NCBI GenBank assembly: GCA_028818695.1
Contig: JAPPNK010000026.1
Span: forward strand, 215,994 to 279,993
DNA length: 64,000 bases
Direction of reading: 5' to 3'
Source of the DNA: Candidatus Poribacteria bacterium
Lineage (GTDB): Bacteria; Poribacteria; WGA-4E; GCA-2687025
The position numbers and the translations under genes are program-made. The notes under the pieces were generated by a model, which made no database searches, was not told where the DNA came from, and was given only the letters and a program-made list of their open reading frames with translations. This document shows positions 32,833 to 42,105 of the stretch, in pieces (position 1 is the first letter of the stretch; the number at the start of each line of letters is the position of its first letter).

Positions 32833-35211
32833 ATGAGCCTAGAGCCTAAGCCGAGAATCACTTGGGATTTCGGCCCCTGGGGCGGCGATCTGCGCCGTCT
32901 CTGGACGTCGAGGCGTTTTCGCGTCTGGGCGGGGCTGATCGGCGTTTGCGCGGCGGCTCTCTGCTTTGCGCCTCTGTTTAATACGCTCGGATACGAATTT
33001 TCTATAGTCGCGGGCGGAATCGCCGGACTCGCGTCCGGGTACCTCGGCGCCGCCGCGGTTGACCAGGCGCGCCGCCTGCGCCGAAATCGAAGCGTCGGCA
33101 GCCTTTTCTGCCTCGCGTGGACCCTCTCCGCGGCGCTCATCGCGGTCCCTTTCGCGCTCGTCTCGTTGAACGCCCTGCGCGTTCACAACTGCCATTACGC
33201 CGCCGGTCTGATGTATTACGCTCTCATTCCGCTTGTGAGCGTTACGTACGGCTCGGCGGCGGGCGTCTTTTTTGGGTTATGGGCGGCGACGCTGCGGCGC
33301 GCTTCGCTGTTATGGACGCTCTGGGTTGCCGGGTCGATCGCCGCGGCGGCCGCGCATGTGTTGATTCATCCGCCTATTTTCGCCTACCACAGCCTGCTTG
33401 GGCTTGTTCAAGGAGCCATCTACGACGATGAAATGACGGCGAGCTGGACGCTTCTGGCGGCGCGCGCGATTGCTCTCTTGACAGCGTGCGCTTTTCTGAC
33501 GGCGGCATGGACCTTCCATAGCCCGCAGCGGCAGCGGCTTTCCCTGCGCGCCCTTTTTTACGGCAAACCGAAACGGCGGCTGCCGGCGGCGCTGCTGGCG
33601 TTTTGCGCCGCAGGACTTGCCTTCGGATGGATCTACCGAAGCGAAATCGGCTGGCGGCCGACGCGGGCGGCGCTCGAAGCGGCTTTGAGCGGACGGTACG
33701 ACACAAAGCATTTCATCATCCGATACGACGATCTACCCTCCATACGGGACGACATCGAACAGATCGCGCTAGACCATGAGTATCGATACGATCAGCTGCG
33801 GAAATTTTTCGGTTTTGAACTGAACAGCAAAATTCGCTCCTATATCTATACAGACGGCGAGATGAAGCGCCGGCTTCAAGGCTCTAAAAATGCGCATATG
33901 GCGGATCCGTTCAATCTTGAGATTCATCTGCTGCATGATCCGTTTCCGCATCGGTCGTTGAAACATGAGCTGGCGCATCTGTTCGCGGGGGAATTTCAGC
34001 CGGTCTTCAAGTTGTCGCCCGCCGTTGGGCTGATTGAGGGCATCGCCGAAGCCGCCGCATGGGACGACGCCCGCATGACGCCGCACCAGAAATCGAAGCA
34101 TATGCTTCTTGAAGAACGTCTGCCGCGCCTTAAGACGCTCATGTCGCCGGTCGGTTTCTGGCAGACGCCGTCAGGACGCTCCTATGCGGCAGCGGGTTCC
34201 TTTTCGCGCTGGCTCATTGAGGAGCATGGGATTGAGGCGTTCGGGCGCGCCTACGCCGGCGGCGACTTTAAAAAAGCGTACAACCGATCCCTGAGCGCGC
34301 TGGAAAAGGATTGGCTCTTTTTTTTGGCGGAGGTCCCGCTCAATGTTCAGCAGCGGGTGGAGGCGCAGCGGATTGCGACGCGGCTGGGCATTTTTGACCG
34401 CGCCTGTCCGCACGTTTCAGCGAATCTGCGGGCTGAGGGATGGGAACATTACGCGCGGGGCAATTACGCCAAAGCGGAGCGCGCCTTCCAAAAACTGGCA
34501 AAAATGGAGCCGAACGATCCTGAACATGCGCGGCGAATTCTCTGGGCGCAGCGGGCGGCGCATGACTGGGAGGGGTTGAAGCGGTCGGCTAGAGAGCTGT
34601 CGATGTTAAAAAATGCGGGCGTGTACCGCTTGATGGAGGCGATGTTGGCGTTTGGCGACGCCTTCTGGTGGACAGACGCGCCTGAAATGGCGCGCAAATC
34701 GTATGCGACGATCGTGGAGCGGCCCCCAGGTTCAGACCTATACCGCTCGGCGGCCGTCAAATTAAGCGCGCTGGAGCTGGACGGCGAAAGTCAGGAATGG
34801 GCGCGGCGCGGGCTGGGCGATCAGCGCCCCGAGCTCCGCATCTACGCGCTTCAACAGCTGCGAATAAAAGCGCCTGAATGGCGGTACGGCGCCTATCTGC
34901 TAGGGCGGGCGCTCTACAACGCGCGGGAGTGGGGCGGGGCGCTGGATCTTCTGAACGAAGCGGGGCGGAAAATGGAGGACAGCGAGTTTGTGTATGAAAC
35001 GCTTCGGCTGCGCGCCCTTTGCCTGTATCGGCTGAATCGGCTGCATGAAGCGTCCAGCGCTTTTCAGTCCGCGGCGGACGCTTCTCCGCTTGACGCCGGC
35101 CGGCGCGCGATGATGGACTGGCATGAGCGCATTCAATGGCTCTTGAACAGACCGCCTCTTCTTGAAGCGGACGGGCGCGCGCAAGATGTAGATAGACTCG
35201 CCGAAAACTAG
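32833..35211 (+). CDS. Polytopic membrane gluzincin peptidase with C-terminal TPRs
   Basis: The protein is 792 aa from ATG 32833; TTG 32827 is an alternative that would overlap the stop of the extended OsmC-like frame by 4 nt. Six to eight hydrophobic segments span about residues 30-280. A peptidase-MA-like domain follows, with the zinc motif HELAH (378-382) and a downstream Glu in GLIEGIAEAAA. The C-terminal third is helical repeats of TPR type, including EGWEHYARGNYAKAERAFQK. The soluble part probably faces the periplasm. Substrate unknown. It follows the OsmC-like gene in the same direction. Confidence 0.8.
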   Translation: MSLEPKPRITWDFGPWGGDLRRLWTSRRFRVWAGLIGVCAAALCFAPLFNTLGYEFSIVAGGIAGLASGYLGAAAVDQARRLRRNRSVGSLFCLAWTLSAALIAVPFALVSLNALRVHNCHYAAGLMYYALIPLVSVTYGSAAGVFFGLWAATLRRASLLWTLWVAGSIAAAAAHVLIHPPIFAYHSLLGLVQGAIYDDEMTASWTLLAARAIALLTACAFLTAAWTFHSPQRQRLSLRALFYGKPKRRLPAALLAFCAAGLAFGWIYRSEIGWRPTRAALEAALSGRYDTKHFIIRYDDLPSIRDDIEQIALDHEYRYDQLRKFFGFELNSKIRSYIYTDGEMKRRLQGSKNAHMADPFNLEIHLLHDPFPHRSLKHELAHLFAGEFQPVFKLSPAVGLIEGIAEAAAWDDARMTPHQKSKHMLLEERLPRLKTLMSPVGFWQTPSGRSYAAAGSFSRWLIEEHGIEAFGRAYAGGDFKKAYNRSLSALEKDWLFFLAEVPLNVQQRVEAQRIATRLGIFDRACPHVSANLRAEGWEHYARGNYAKAERAFQKLAKMEPNDPEHARRILWAQRAAHDWEGLKRSARELSMLKNAGVYRLMEAMLAFGDAFWWTDAPEMARKSYATIVERPPGSDLYRSAAVKLSALELDGESQEWARRGLGDQRPELRIYALQQLRIKAPEWRYGAYLLGRALYNAREWGGALDLLNEAGRKMEDSEFVYETLRLRALCLYRLNRLHEASSAFQSAADASPLDAGRRAMMDWHERIQWLLNRPPLLEADGRAQDVDRLAEN

Positions 35212-35288
35212 CCCGCTTTCGATCTTTTCATGAGAAGAAGACCCGACCTCGCCCCTTCAGTTAGGGCGTTGACGCGATTGAACTCGTC

Positions 35289-35308
35289 ATTCCTGTTTGC
35301 GCGGAAAT
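35289..35308. repeat. Degenerate dRS3-like palindrome
   Basis: ATTCCTGTTTGCGCGGAAAT keeps the layout of the palindrome with two changes that disrupt pairing. About 35 bases on, CTCTATTTGTGG-like sequence (minus strand, 35333-35372) matches the flank of the motif copy at 50380. Apart from these remnants the 236-bp gap (35212-35447) shows nothing. Confidence 0.5.
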
Positions 35309-35447
35309 GACGATCTGGTTCACAGAGCCTTTTTCCACAAATAGAGGCGTCATTCGTTCAAATTTTCTCATCGAAGGGGCGGTCAGAAAAGGCGGTTGAC
35401 AAATCGCGCGAACAGAAACAACATGACATGAAAGAAAGGAGCGGCAT

Positions 35448-35828
35448 ATGGACAATCAAGCGATTCAAGCAGGCGGACTCACCTTTTACCCGGAGTATCG
35501 AAACTTCGGAGGCGACCGCGGACCTTCCATCCGCGTCTTCGGCGATGTGGACGGAAACCCGAAGCAGATCCTGCGGTTCGACTGCTTTGAAAACGACCCG
35601 CATTACCATTACGACCCGACCGGCATGAACGCCTTTCACCGCATCGACCGCGCCGTGTCGCCCGATACGGTCGCCTTTGCGCTCGTTATGATACGCGACA
35701 ACATCGCCGCCATGACGAAAGCGGCAGGCTATGCCGAGTTGGCGAACTCCATCGACGCGAAGGCGGTCGGCGAATGCATCGGCGAGCTGCGCAGCGCGCT
35801 CGAAAAAGCGGCGGCGGAAGCGTCCTAA
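35448..35828 (+). CDS. Conserved-looking small protein of unknown function
   Basis: The protein is 126 aa with AGGAG at good spacing. The sequence starts with a beta-rich part (LTFYPEYRNFGGDRGPSIRV, LRFDCFENDPHYHYDPTG) and continues with two helices (VAFALVMIRDNIAAMTKAAG, VGECIGELRSALEKAAAEAS). The cluster of His and Asp in DPHYHYDP could bind a metal, which is a guess. No signal peptide. I do not recognise the family. It is followed 110 bases later by another unrecognised gene on the same strand. Confidence 0.72.
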   Translation: MDNQAIQAGGLTFYPEYRNFGGDRGPSIRVFGDVDGNPKQILRFDCFENDPHYHYDPTGMNAFHRIDRAVSPDTVAFALVMIRDNIAAMTKAAGYAELANSIDAKAVGECIGELRSALEKAAAEAS

Positions 35829-35938
35829 CAACGGACGCGCATGGACGCAGATGGACGGTTGCGTCGGCGCGTTCGATGCGGGATTGTCCATCTCGCGTCT
35901 TGACAGCGCGCATTGCAGACCTGCCGACCTCCAACGAC

Positions 35939-37387
35939 ATGAACGAGGCGCTGGAGCGGCTCACGGCGCCAAGGGCGGAGGCGCGCCTGCGCGGTTATTT
36001 TCTGCGCGGGGATGAATTCCGCCAAAGTTTTTATTACGACATCTCGGAGCCGATGCGCAACCCGTCCGCGGTCGCGCACAAGCTGAAGGGGCGGCGCGTC
36101 GCGCGCGTGGACGAGGAGCCGGGGCGTCCAAACTGGTGGGCGGAAAATCTGCCGCAGGCGGCGGAGGCGGCGCTGGAGGCGTCGGGCGCGGACGGCTTGC
36201 TTTTGGCGCATGATTGGCTCCCTTCCGCTCCGCTGCCGTGGTCGCAGGCGGTTGAGAAGGCGTTCGGGCGCGCCGAGTCGTTTGCGGAAACGGTCGGCTG
36301 GCTTTTTGACGCGGGCGCGCCGTCTCTTCGCGTTCGCGGATCGTATGCGGACGCGCTGCGGCAGGCGGCTCGCGAGAACCTGCGCAGAACCGCGCAGACC
36401 TTCGGCAAGGCGGCGCGGCTAGGCGTCGTTTTGCCGTATAGCCGACGGCGCGCCTGGTGGATAACGCCCGCGCAGTTGGAGGCGGACGGCGTCGTCCCGG
36501 CGCTGGATATTCCGCCAGTGGAGGCGCGGGAGTTTCTGCGTTCCCGCGCCTCTCTTCGCCTTGACGAGCTGCGCCGGGCGAGCAGTCCCGCCGCGCTCGC
36601 TCCGTCGGAGGAGTGGGCGCGCCTCCTGTGGAGCGTCGGCGTCAACCCGATCGGCGCCAGCGCGGGCGGCGGTCCTCCGTTCGACGCCGTCCCGTTTGAA
36701 GAAGGCGGCGCGGCAGTTCTGCAGTCGACCGAAGACAAGTGGGCTTCTGGGCAGGACGCCGAGACAAACCGGCGCGACCGGCTCTTCGCGCAGGCGGCGG
36801 AGGCGGTTCGCCGGCTGGGCATGGAGTGCGCTGTCGTGGAGGAGGCGGAGCTGTCCGACATGCCGCCGCAGCGCGTCCGCCTGCTGATGGTCGGTCCATG
36901 GCGGTCGCTGCGGACGCGGACGCTCGAAACGCTGGAGGCGCGCTTCTCCAAAAAACAGCTGGCGCTCATGGAGCCGACTCCGCACCTGCTGGACGGCGCG
37001 CCGTCGCCCCGCCTTGAACGCTGGCTCACCAAAATGCGCAGGCGGCGGATTCAGCTGGACTCGACCAGCTTTGAGAAGCGGCTTCAGGCATGGCTCGCCA
37101 AGTCGGGCGCGGAACCCCAGGCAGGCGCCTATCGACGATCCGACGGGTACGCCCCCGCCGCGCTGTGGAGCCGTCTCATGTCGGGCGGCGGCGATGAGTA
37201 TTTCACCTTCACGCATGAGGAGCCGCGCCCGCTGGAGCTGCTCATTGAACGCGCCGCCGAACGCAGCCGATGCGAACGCTGGACGGGGCGCGAATGGAAG
37301 CCGACGCGCAGCTGGACGGCGGACGGGCATACGTTTTTGACGCTGGAGTCGGCGCCGCGCTGTTTTGAGACGATACGGCTGCGGTAA
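35939..37387 (+). CDS. Unrecognised protein, possibly glycoside hydrolase-like
   Basis: The protein is 482 aa from ATG 35939; longer readings pass through antisense-like sequence. It is rich in Trp, Arg and Ala, with segments such as DGLLLAHDWLPSAPLPWSQA and RLGVVLPYSRRRAWWITPAQL. A glutamine-amidotransferase-like stretch MPPQRVRLLMVGPW is seen in some beta-galactosidase trimerisation domains. A beta-rich tail (YFTFTHEEPRPLELL) ends it. These hints are weak and I assign no function. No signal peptide is visible. Confidence 0.7.
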   Translation: MNEALERLTAPRAEARLRGYFLRGDEFRQSFYYDISEPMRNPSAVAHKLKGRRVARVDEEPGRPNWWAENLPQAAEAALEASGADGLLLAHDWLPSAPLPWSQAVEKAFGRAESFAETVGWLFDAGAPSLRVRGSYADALRQAARENLRRTAQTFGKAARLGVVLPYSRRRAWWITPAQLEADGVVPALDIPPVEAREFLRSRASLRLDELRRASSPAALAPSEEWARLLWSVGVNPIGASAGGGPPFDAVPFEEGGAAVLQSTEDKWASGQDAETNRRDRLFAQAAEAVRRLGMECAVVEEAELSDMPPQRVRLLMVGPWRSLRTRTLETLEARFSKKQLALMEPTPHLLDGAPSPRLERWLTKMRRRRIQLDSTSFEKRLQAWLAKSGAEPQAGAYRRSDGYAPAALWSRLMSGGGDEYFTFTHEEPRPLELLIERAAERSRCERWTGREWKPTRSWTADGHTFLTLESAPRCFETIRLR

Positions 37388-37453
37388 AACGTCGGAAGGC
37401 GCCGAGAAGCCGCCCGCGCCTCTTGGTCAAGCCGTGTAAGCTGGGCGGGAATC

Positions 37454-39292
37454 TTATGCGCCCGACTCGTTCTCTCGCCGCTCCTGACAATGTTGGCGGA
37501 TGATCTGCAAGAAGGCGTCGCCGTATTGTTCAAGCTTCGTCGGTCCGACGCCTGAAATCTCAAGAAACGCCTCCTCCGTCTGCGGAAACCGAGACGCCAT
37601 TTCTCTCAAGCTGCTGTCATAGAACACGATAAACGCGGACAGGCTCTTTTTGTCGGCAAACTCTTTCCGCTTGACGCGCAGCTTTTCAAATAGCTCCTTG
37701 TCATATTCAGCTGAGACCGCGCCTTTTATCTGAGGAGCCTTTGCTTTCGGCAGCGGCAGTATGGAACGACCCATGAACGGCTCATTCCCCTTAAGAACCT
37801 CCCACCCCGCGTTGGTCATCTTCAAGCTGCCATGCTGCAGATCGCGTTTGATCATCCTCCGCTTCAGCAGCTGAAACGACAAGACCTGCCACCCCGCTCT
37901 GCTGAACTCGCTGCCGATTCCATAAACGGACAGCTCATGATGTTTGTTGTTTAGAATCTTCTGCTTAGCGGATCCTTTCAACACATCAATGATATACGCT
38001 TCGCCAAACAGCTGCTTTGTCCGCACAATGCAGGACATGAACTTCTGCGCGGGTATCGTCAGATCGATTTGCGGCTTCTCTGCGGCGGCGCAGTTGTCGC
38101 ACATGCCGCACCGTTCCTGCTCCCGCCCCTCTCCATAATACTCCAAGAGCGTTTTGCGCCGGCAATCTGAAGAGTACGCCCAATTCAGCAGCCAGTTCAG
38201 CCGTTCCAGCCGCCCTTCCCTTTCAGAAGGCGCGCCTTCTTGTATGAAATGCAGGATCATGTCCACATCGCTGTAGCCGAACAGCCAGAGGCAGTCGGCG
38301 CGTTTGCCGTCGCGCCCCGCCCGACCGATCTCCTGATAGTACGCTTCGGGCGACTTCGGCAAGCCCGCATGCAGCACAAACCGCACGTCCTCCTTGTCGA
38401 TGCCCATCCCGAACGCGACGGTGGCGACCATGATGGGCGCACTGCCGTCCAGAAACGCTGCCTGATTCGCCTGCCGATCCTCGCTTTCCATACCCGCATG
38501 GTAGGGAAGGGCTGAAAATCCGAGCGTTGTCAGCTTTTCAGCCAATGCGTCCACCTGTTTTCTTGTAGGACAGTAAACGATGCCCGATTGACCCTCGCGT
38601 CCCCTCAAAAACGCGGCGATCTGGTCATTCATTCGGATTCGCGGCTCCACCGACAGAAACAGATTTTCTCTGTCGAAGCTGCCGACAAAAGCGTTTTCAG
38701 GCGCAATGCCGAGCGTTTGCGCGATGTCCTCTTGAACGCGCGGCGTTGCGGTCGCCGTCAGCGCGACACACACCGCGTCTGGATGCCTGCGCCGAATCGC
38801 CCCAAGCTCTCGGTATTCGGGGCGGAAATCATGCCCCCATTGCGAGATGCAGTGCGCCTCGTCGATGGCGATACAGGAGAGGTTCGCCTCTTCCAGAAGC
38901 GACAAGATTCGGTTTTGGACGAGTCCTTCAGGCGCAATGTAAAGCAGCTTGATCCTCCCCGCGCGGACGCCTCTAGCGATGTCCATCCTTTCGGCGCCGC
39001 TGAGGGTACTGTTGTAAAAGGCGGCGGGGACTCCGCGCTCTCTCAGCGCCTCCACCTGATCTTGCATGAGCGAGATGAGCGGCGACACAACGACCGTCAG
39101 CCCGTCAAAGATCAGCGCGGGGAGCTGGTAGCAGAGCGATTTGCCGCTGCCGGTGGAGAGAACAACAAGCGCGCTTCGCCGGGCGAGGACATGGTCGATG
39201 ATTTCGCGCTGCATGGGGCGAAACTGCGCATGTCCAAATACATCCTGAAGCAGACGCTGCGGGTCTTGAGGCGGAACGATAGAATGCGGCAT
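37454..39292 (-). CDS. recQ: ATP-dependent DNA helicase RecQ
   Basis: This 612-aa 3'-5' helicase acts in recombination and fork repair. The RecQ motif 0 FGHAQFRPMQREII, Walker A STGSGKS, DEAH box with the aromatic loop DEAHCISQWGHDFRPEY, and motif VI QEIGRAGRDGK are all present. The zinc site is formed by four cysteines between SSDCRRKTLL and CGMCDNC. The winged helix follows, and an HRDC domain (LRVKRKEFADKKSLSAFIVF) closes the protein. Length is typical. It is convergent with the unknown gene at 35939. Confidence 0.97.
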   Translation of the reverse strand: MPHSIVPPQDPQRLLQDVFGHAQFRPMQREIIDHVLARRSALVVLSTGSGKSLCYQLPALIFDGLTVVVSPLISLMQDQVEALRERGVPAAFYNSTLSGAERMDIARGVRAGRIKLLYIAPEGLVQNRILSLLEEANLSCIAIDEAHCISQWGHDFRPEYRELGAIRRRHPDAVCVALTATATPRVQEDIAQTLGIAPENAFVGSFDRENLFLSVEPRIRMNDQIAAFLRGREGQSGIVYCPTRKQVDALAEKLTTLGFSALPYHAGMESEDRQANQAAFLDGSAPIMVATVAFGMGIDKEDVRFVLHAGLPKSPEAYYQEIGRAGRDGKRADCLWLFGYSDVDMILHFIQEGAPSEREGRLERLNWLLNWAYSSDCRRKTLLEYYGEGREQERCGMCDNCAAAEKPQIDLTIPAQKFMSCIVRTKQLFGEAYIIDVLKGSAKQKILNNKHHELSVYGIGSEFSRAGWQVLSFQLLKRRMIKRDLQHGSLKMTNAGWEVLKGNEPFMGRSILPLPKAKAPQIKGAVSAEYDKELFEKLRVKRKEFADKKSLSAFIVFYDSSLREMASRFPQTEEAFLEISGVGPTKLEQYGDAFLQIIRQHCQERRENESGA

Positions 39293-39379
39293 TGGAAGAT
39301 TTCTGTTGATTGGAAGTGAAACGGCTGACCCTCGTCATTTTTACATACAACCGGCGCTTCGCGCAAGTCTTACCGCCTT

Positions 39380-39409
39380 GCATGCGCTGCCAAGCGGCGG
39401 AGCGCATGC
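39380..39409. repeat. 9-bp perfect inverted repeat upstream of the scramblase-like gene
   Basis: GCATGCGCT (39380-39388) and AGCGCATGC (39401-39409) are perfect complements with a 12-base loop, 62 bases before the ATG at 39471. It could be an operator or a hairpin in the leader; no known site is recognised. Confidence 0.35.
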
Positions 39410-39470
39410 GTTTCGTACAAAGACGCTGTATCATGCGCGTTGAACGAGACGCCCTATTGGAGGCTAAGCG

Positions 39471-40058
39471 ATGCAGCAGCTTGAATCGATCGACGCCCTC
39501 GCCATTCGGCAGCTGAAAGAGTGGGACGAAATACTGACCGGCTGGGAGATGACGAACCGGTATGAGGTGATGGACGCGAACGGAGTGAAACTGTTCGATG
39601 CAGGCGAGCAGCGCGGCTCTCTCCTTGGCCGGCAATTTTTGGGACCGAAGCGCCCCTTCAGCCTCGTTGTTTTGAAGAGCGGATCGCCTGTCCTCCATGT
39701 TCATCGCCAGTTCCGCTTCTTCAGAGAGACCGTCAACATACTGGACGGCGGCGGCTCCCAGCTCGGCTCCATCGAAAAGACGCTCAACCCTGTCCAGCGA
39801 AACTACCACATACGCAACCGCGACGGCAGAGAAGTTTGCGAACTCCACGGTCCGCTTACCAAACCATGGACGTTCTTCATCATGCAAAACGGAAACGAAA
39901 CAGGCGTCATAACAAAGCGCTGGGGCGGCATTGCGCGAGAGGCGTTCACGGACGCCGACGCGTTCGGCGTACGGTTCCCCAGGGAAGCGTCTCCTGAAGT
40001 TAAGGCGCTGCTGCTCGGCGCCGTATTTTTGATCGACTTTGTCCATTTTGAAGAGTAA
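39471..40058 (+). CDS. Phospholipid scramblase / LURP-one-like protein
   Basis: The protein is 195 aa with TTGGAGG seven bases upstream. It follows the Tubby-like scramblase pattern: NRYEVMDANGVKLFDAGEQ, RPFSLVVLKSGSPVLHVHR, an internal repeat ILDGGGSQLGSIEKTL, NYHIRNRDGREVCELHGP, and a closing hydrophobic LLLGAVFLIDFVHF. Bacterial scramblase-family proteins exist but their role is unclear; lipid binding is possible. It abuts the GH127 gene downstream. Confidence 0.8.
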   Translation: MQQLESIDALAIRQLKEWDEILTGWEMTNRYEVMDANGVKLFDAGEQRGSLLGRQFLGPKRPFSLVVLKSGSPVLHVHRQFRFFRETVNILDGGGSQLGSIEKTLNPVQRNYHIRNRDGREVCELHGPLTKPWTFFIMQNGNETGVITKRWGGIAREAFTDADAFGVRFPREASPEVKALLLGAVFLIDFVHFEE

Positions 40059-40192
40059 TGACCCGCCGCCAACCTGACCGCCCTTCCCGCGCAGGCGGGG
40101 AGCGGAAATCCAGAAGCGCGGCAAATGTTCTCCACAAACCGCATGAGAAGCGCCAACGCGAGAATTTTATTCAACAGGAAAGGCTTGAACCG

Positions 40193-42043
40193 ATGCCGTT
40201 TGGAAACACCCCTTCCGTCGACACCTCCAACAGCCCGAACGCGCGGCTCAAACCGGTACCCATCGAGGCGGTTCAGTTAGAGGACCGCTTCTGGGCGCCG
40301 AAGATTCAACAGATGCGCGAGACAACCCTCCCGACGCAGCATCGCATCCTTGAAGAAACGGGGCGCATCGACAATTTTAGACGCGCCGCCGGCAAGATCG
40401 AGAACGATTTTCAGGGGCTGTATTTCAACGACTCAGACGTCTACAAGTGGCTCGAAGGATGCGCATACTCGCTTGCGTATCAGGGCGGCGGAGAGGTCGA
40501 GCGGCTCGCCGACAGCGTCATCGCCGAGATTGCGCAGGCGCAATGCGGAGACGGCTATCTGAACACGTACTACATGTTCGACCGCGAAGATCAGCGGTGG
40601 ACAAACCTGCGCGACATGCATGAGCTGTACTGCGCGGGGCATCTCTTCTCCGCTGCGGCAGCGCACCATCGCGCCACAGGCAAGCGCTCGCTCTTGGATG
40701 TCGCCCTCCGCTTCGCCGACTGCATCGACAACCTGTTCGGCGAGGGAAAGAAAGAGGGCGTCCCTGGACATGAGCAGATCGAGATGGGCCTCATTGAGAT
40801 TTACCGCGAAACCGGCGAGGCGCGCTATCTGAAACTGGCGCAGTTCTTTCTAGACAAGCGCGGGCAAAACCTGATCGGAGGCGGCGAATACCATCAGGAT
40901 CATAAGCCGGTGCGCGAGCTGGACTCGGTCGTTGGGCATGCGGTGCGGGCTTTGTATCTGAACGCGGGAGCCGTCGACCTGTATATGGAGATGGGCGAAG
41001 AGGCGCTCATGGAGGCGATGACGCGCATTTGGACGAACATGACCGAGCGGCGCATGTATGTCACGGGCGGCGTCGGGGCGCGCCGGGCGGGCGAGGCGTT
41101 TGGCGGCGATTACGAGCTGCCGAACGAGATCGCCTATTCCGAAACATGCGGCGCCATTGCGAACGCGCTTTGGAACTGGCGCATGCTGCTCGCGACCGGC
41201 GAGGCGCGCTACGCCGACGTCGCCGAGCTGGCAACCTACAACGGCGCCCTGTCCGGCATCTCTCTGGACGGGCGGCATTATTTTTATGTGAACCCGCTCG
41301 CCAGCCGAGGGGGCCACAGACGGCAGCGCTGGTTCGGGTGCGCCTGCTGCCCGACCAACATCATTCGGCTCATCGGGCAGGTTCCGGGGATGATCTACTC
41401 AACCTCCGAAAACGCGGTCTGGACGCATCTTTACGCCGCCAGCTCCGCCAAGGCGAACGTTGCCGGCGCCGAGGTTTCCATTCAGCAGCGGACCGATTAT
41501 CCGTGGGACGGAGCGGCGGAGATGGAGCTCTCGCTGGACAAGCCCGCCCGTTTTGCGCTCAACCTGCGGATGCCTGGGTGGCTCCGATCAGCCAAAATCG
41601 AAGTGAACGGCGAGACGGCGGAAGCGTCCGCCCCGGGCTCGTATGCGTCCATTGAGCGCGATTGGAAAAGCGGCGACATCGTCCGTCTGGCGCTGCCGAT
41701 GCCGATTGAGCAGATAACGGCGCATCCGTATGTGGAGGCGGCCGCGGGAAAAACGGCGTTGAAGCGCGGCCCGCTCGTGTATTGCATGGAGGATGAGCAG
41801 GCGCCGGCGGCGGGCGTCATCGCGGACGGACAGATGACGCATGCGTACGACAAGGAGCTGCTGGACGGCGTCGGAGCGATCCATTTTGAAGGCGTCGCAG
41901 GCGAAACGGAAGGATGGGAAAACAGCCTCTACCGGCGGCGCGCCGACATGTCGGAGGAAAAATCGGCTCTCCGCGCCATCCCGTACTACGCTTGGGCGAA
42001 CCGCGTTGAGGCGCCGATGCGCGTTTGGCTTCATCTGCGTTGA
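40193..42043 (+). CDS. GH127 (DUF1680) beta-L-arabinofuranosidase-like glycosidase
   Basis: The protein is 616 aa from ATG 40193 (AGGAAAGG upstream); a reading from 40058 adds a low-quality leader partly made of repeat remnants. The (alpha/alpha)6 barrel begins VQLEDRFWAPKIQQMR. The four residues of the family's zinc-thiolate centre are visible: Glu317 and Cys319 in SETCGAIAN, and Cys385 and Cys386 in GCACCPTN. This implies a Cys nucleophile as in HypBA1. C-terminal beta domains contain FALNLRMPGWLRSA. No signal peptide, so it is probably cytoplasmic. Confidence 0.93.
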   Translation: MPFGNTPSVDTSNSPNARLKPVPIEAVQLEDRFWAPKIQQMRETTLPTQHRILEETGRIDNFRRAAGKIENDFQGLYFNDSDVYKWLEGCAYSLAYQGGGEVERLADSVIAEIAQAQCGDGYLNTYYMFDREDQRWTNLRDMHELYCAGHLFSAAAAHHRATGKRSLLDVALRFADCIDNLFGEGKKEGVPGHEQIEMGLIEIYRETGEARYLKLAQFFLDKRGQNLIGGGEYHQDHKPVRELDSVVGHAVRALYLNAGAVDLYMEMGEEALMEAMTRIWTNMTERRMYVTGGVGARRAGEAFGGDYELPNEIAYSETCGAIANALWNWRMLLATGEARYADVAELATYNGALSGISLDGRHYFYVNPLASRGGHRRQRWFGCACCPTNIIRLIGQVPGMIYSTSENAVWTHLYAASSAKANVAGAEVSIQQRTDYPWDGAAEMELSLDKPARFALNLRMPGWLRSAKIEVNGETAEASAPGSYASIERDWKSGDIVRLALPMPIEQITAHPYVEAAAGKTALKRGPLVYCMEDEQAPAAGVIADGQMTHAYDKELLDGVGAIHFEGVAGETEGWENSLYRRRADMSEEKSALRAIPYYAWANRVEAPMRVWLHLR

Positions 42044-42105
42044 TGGGCTGCGGCGCGCGCGTCCGGGCTGTCGATGGAGAACGTTAATTTTAAAGGCGGG
42101 CGGCT

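Noticed and set aside
32475-32849. Alternative 124-codon frame across the OsmC-like gene
   Set aside because: Its product has no OsmC pattern; the frame starting at 32381 carries the family motifs on both sides of the TGA.
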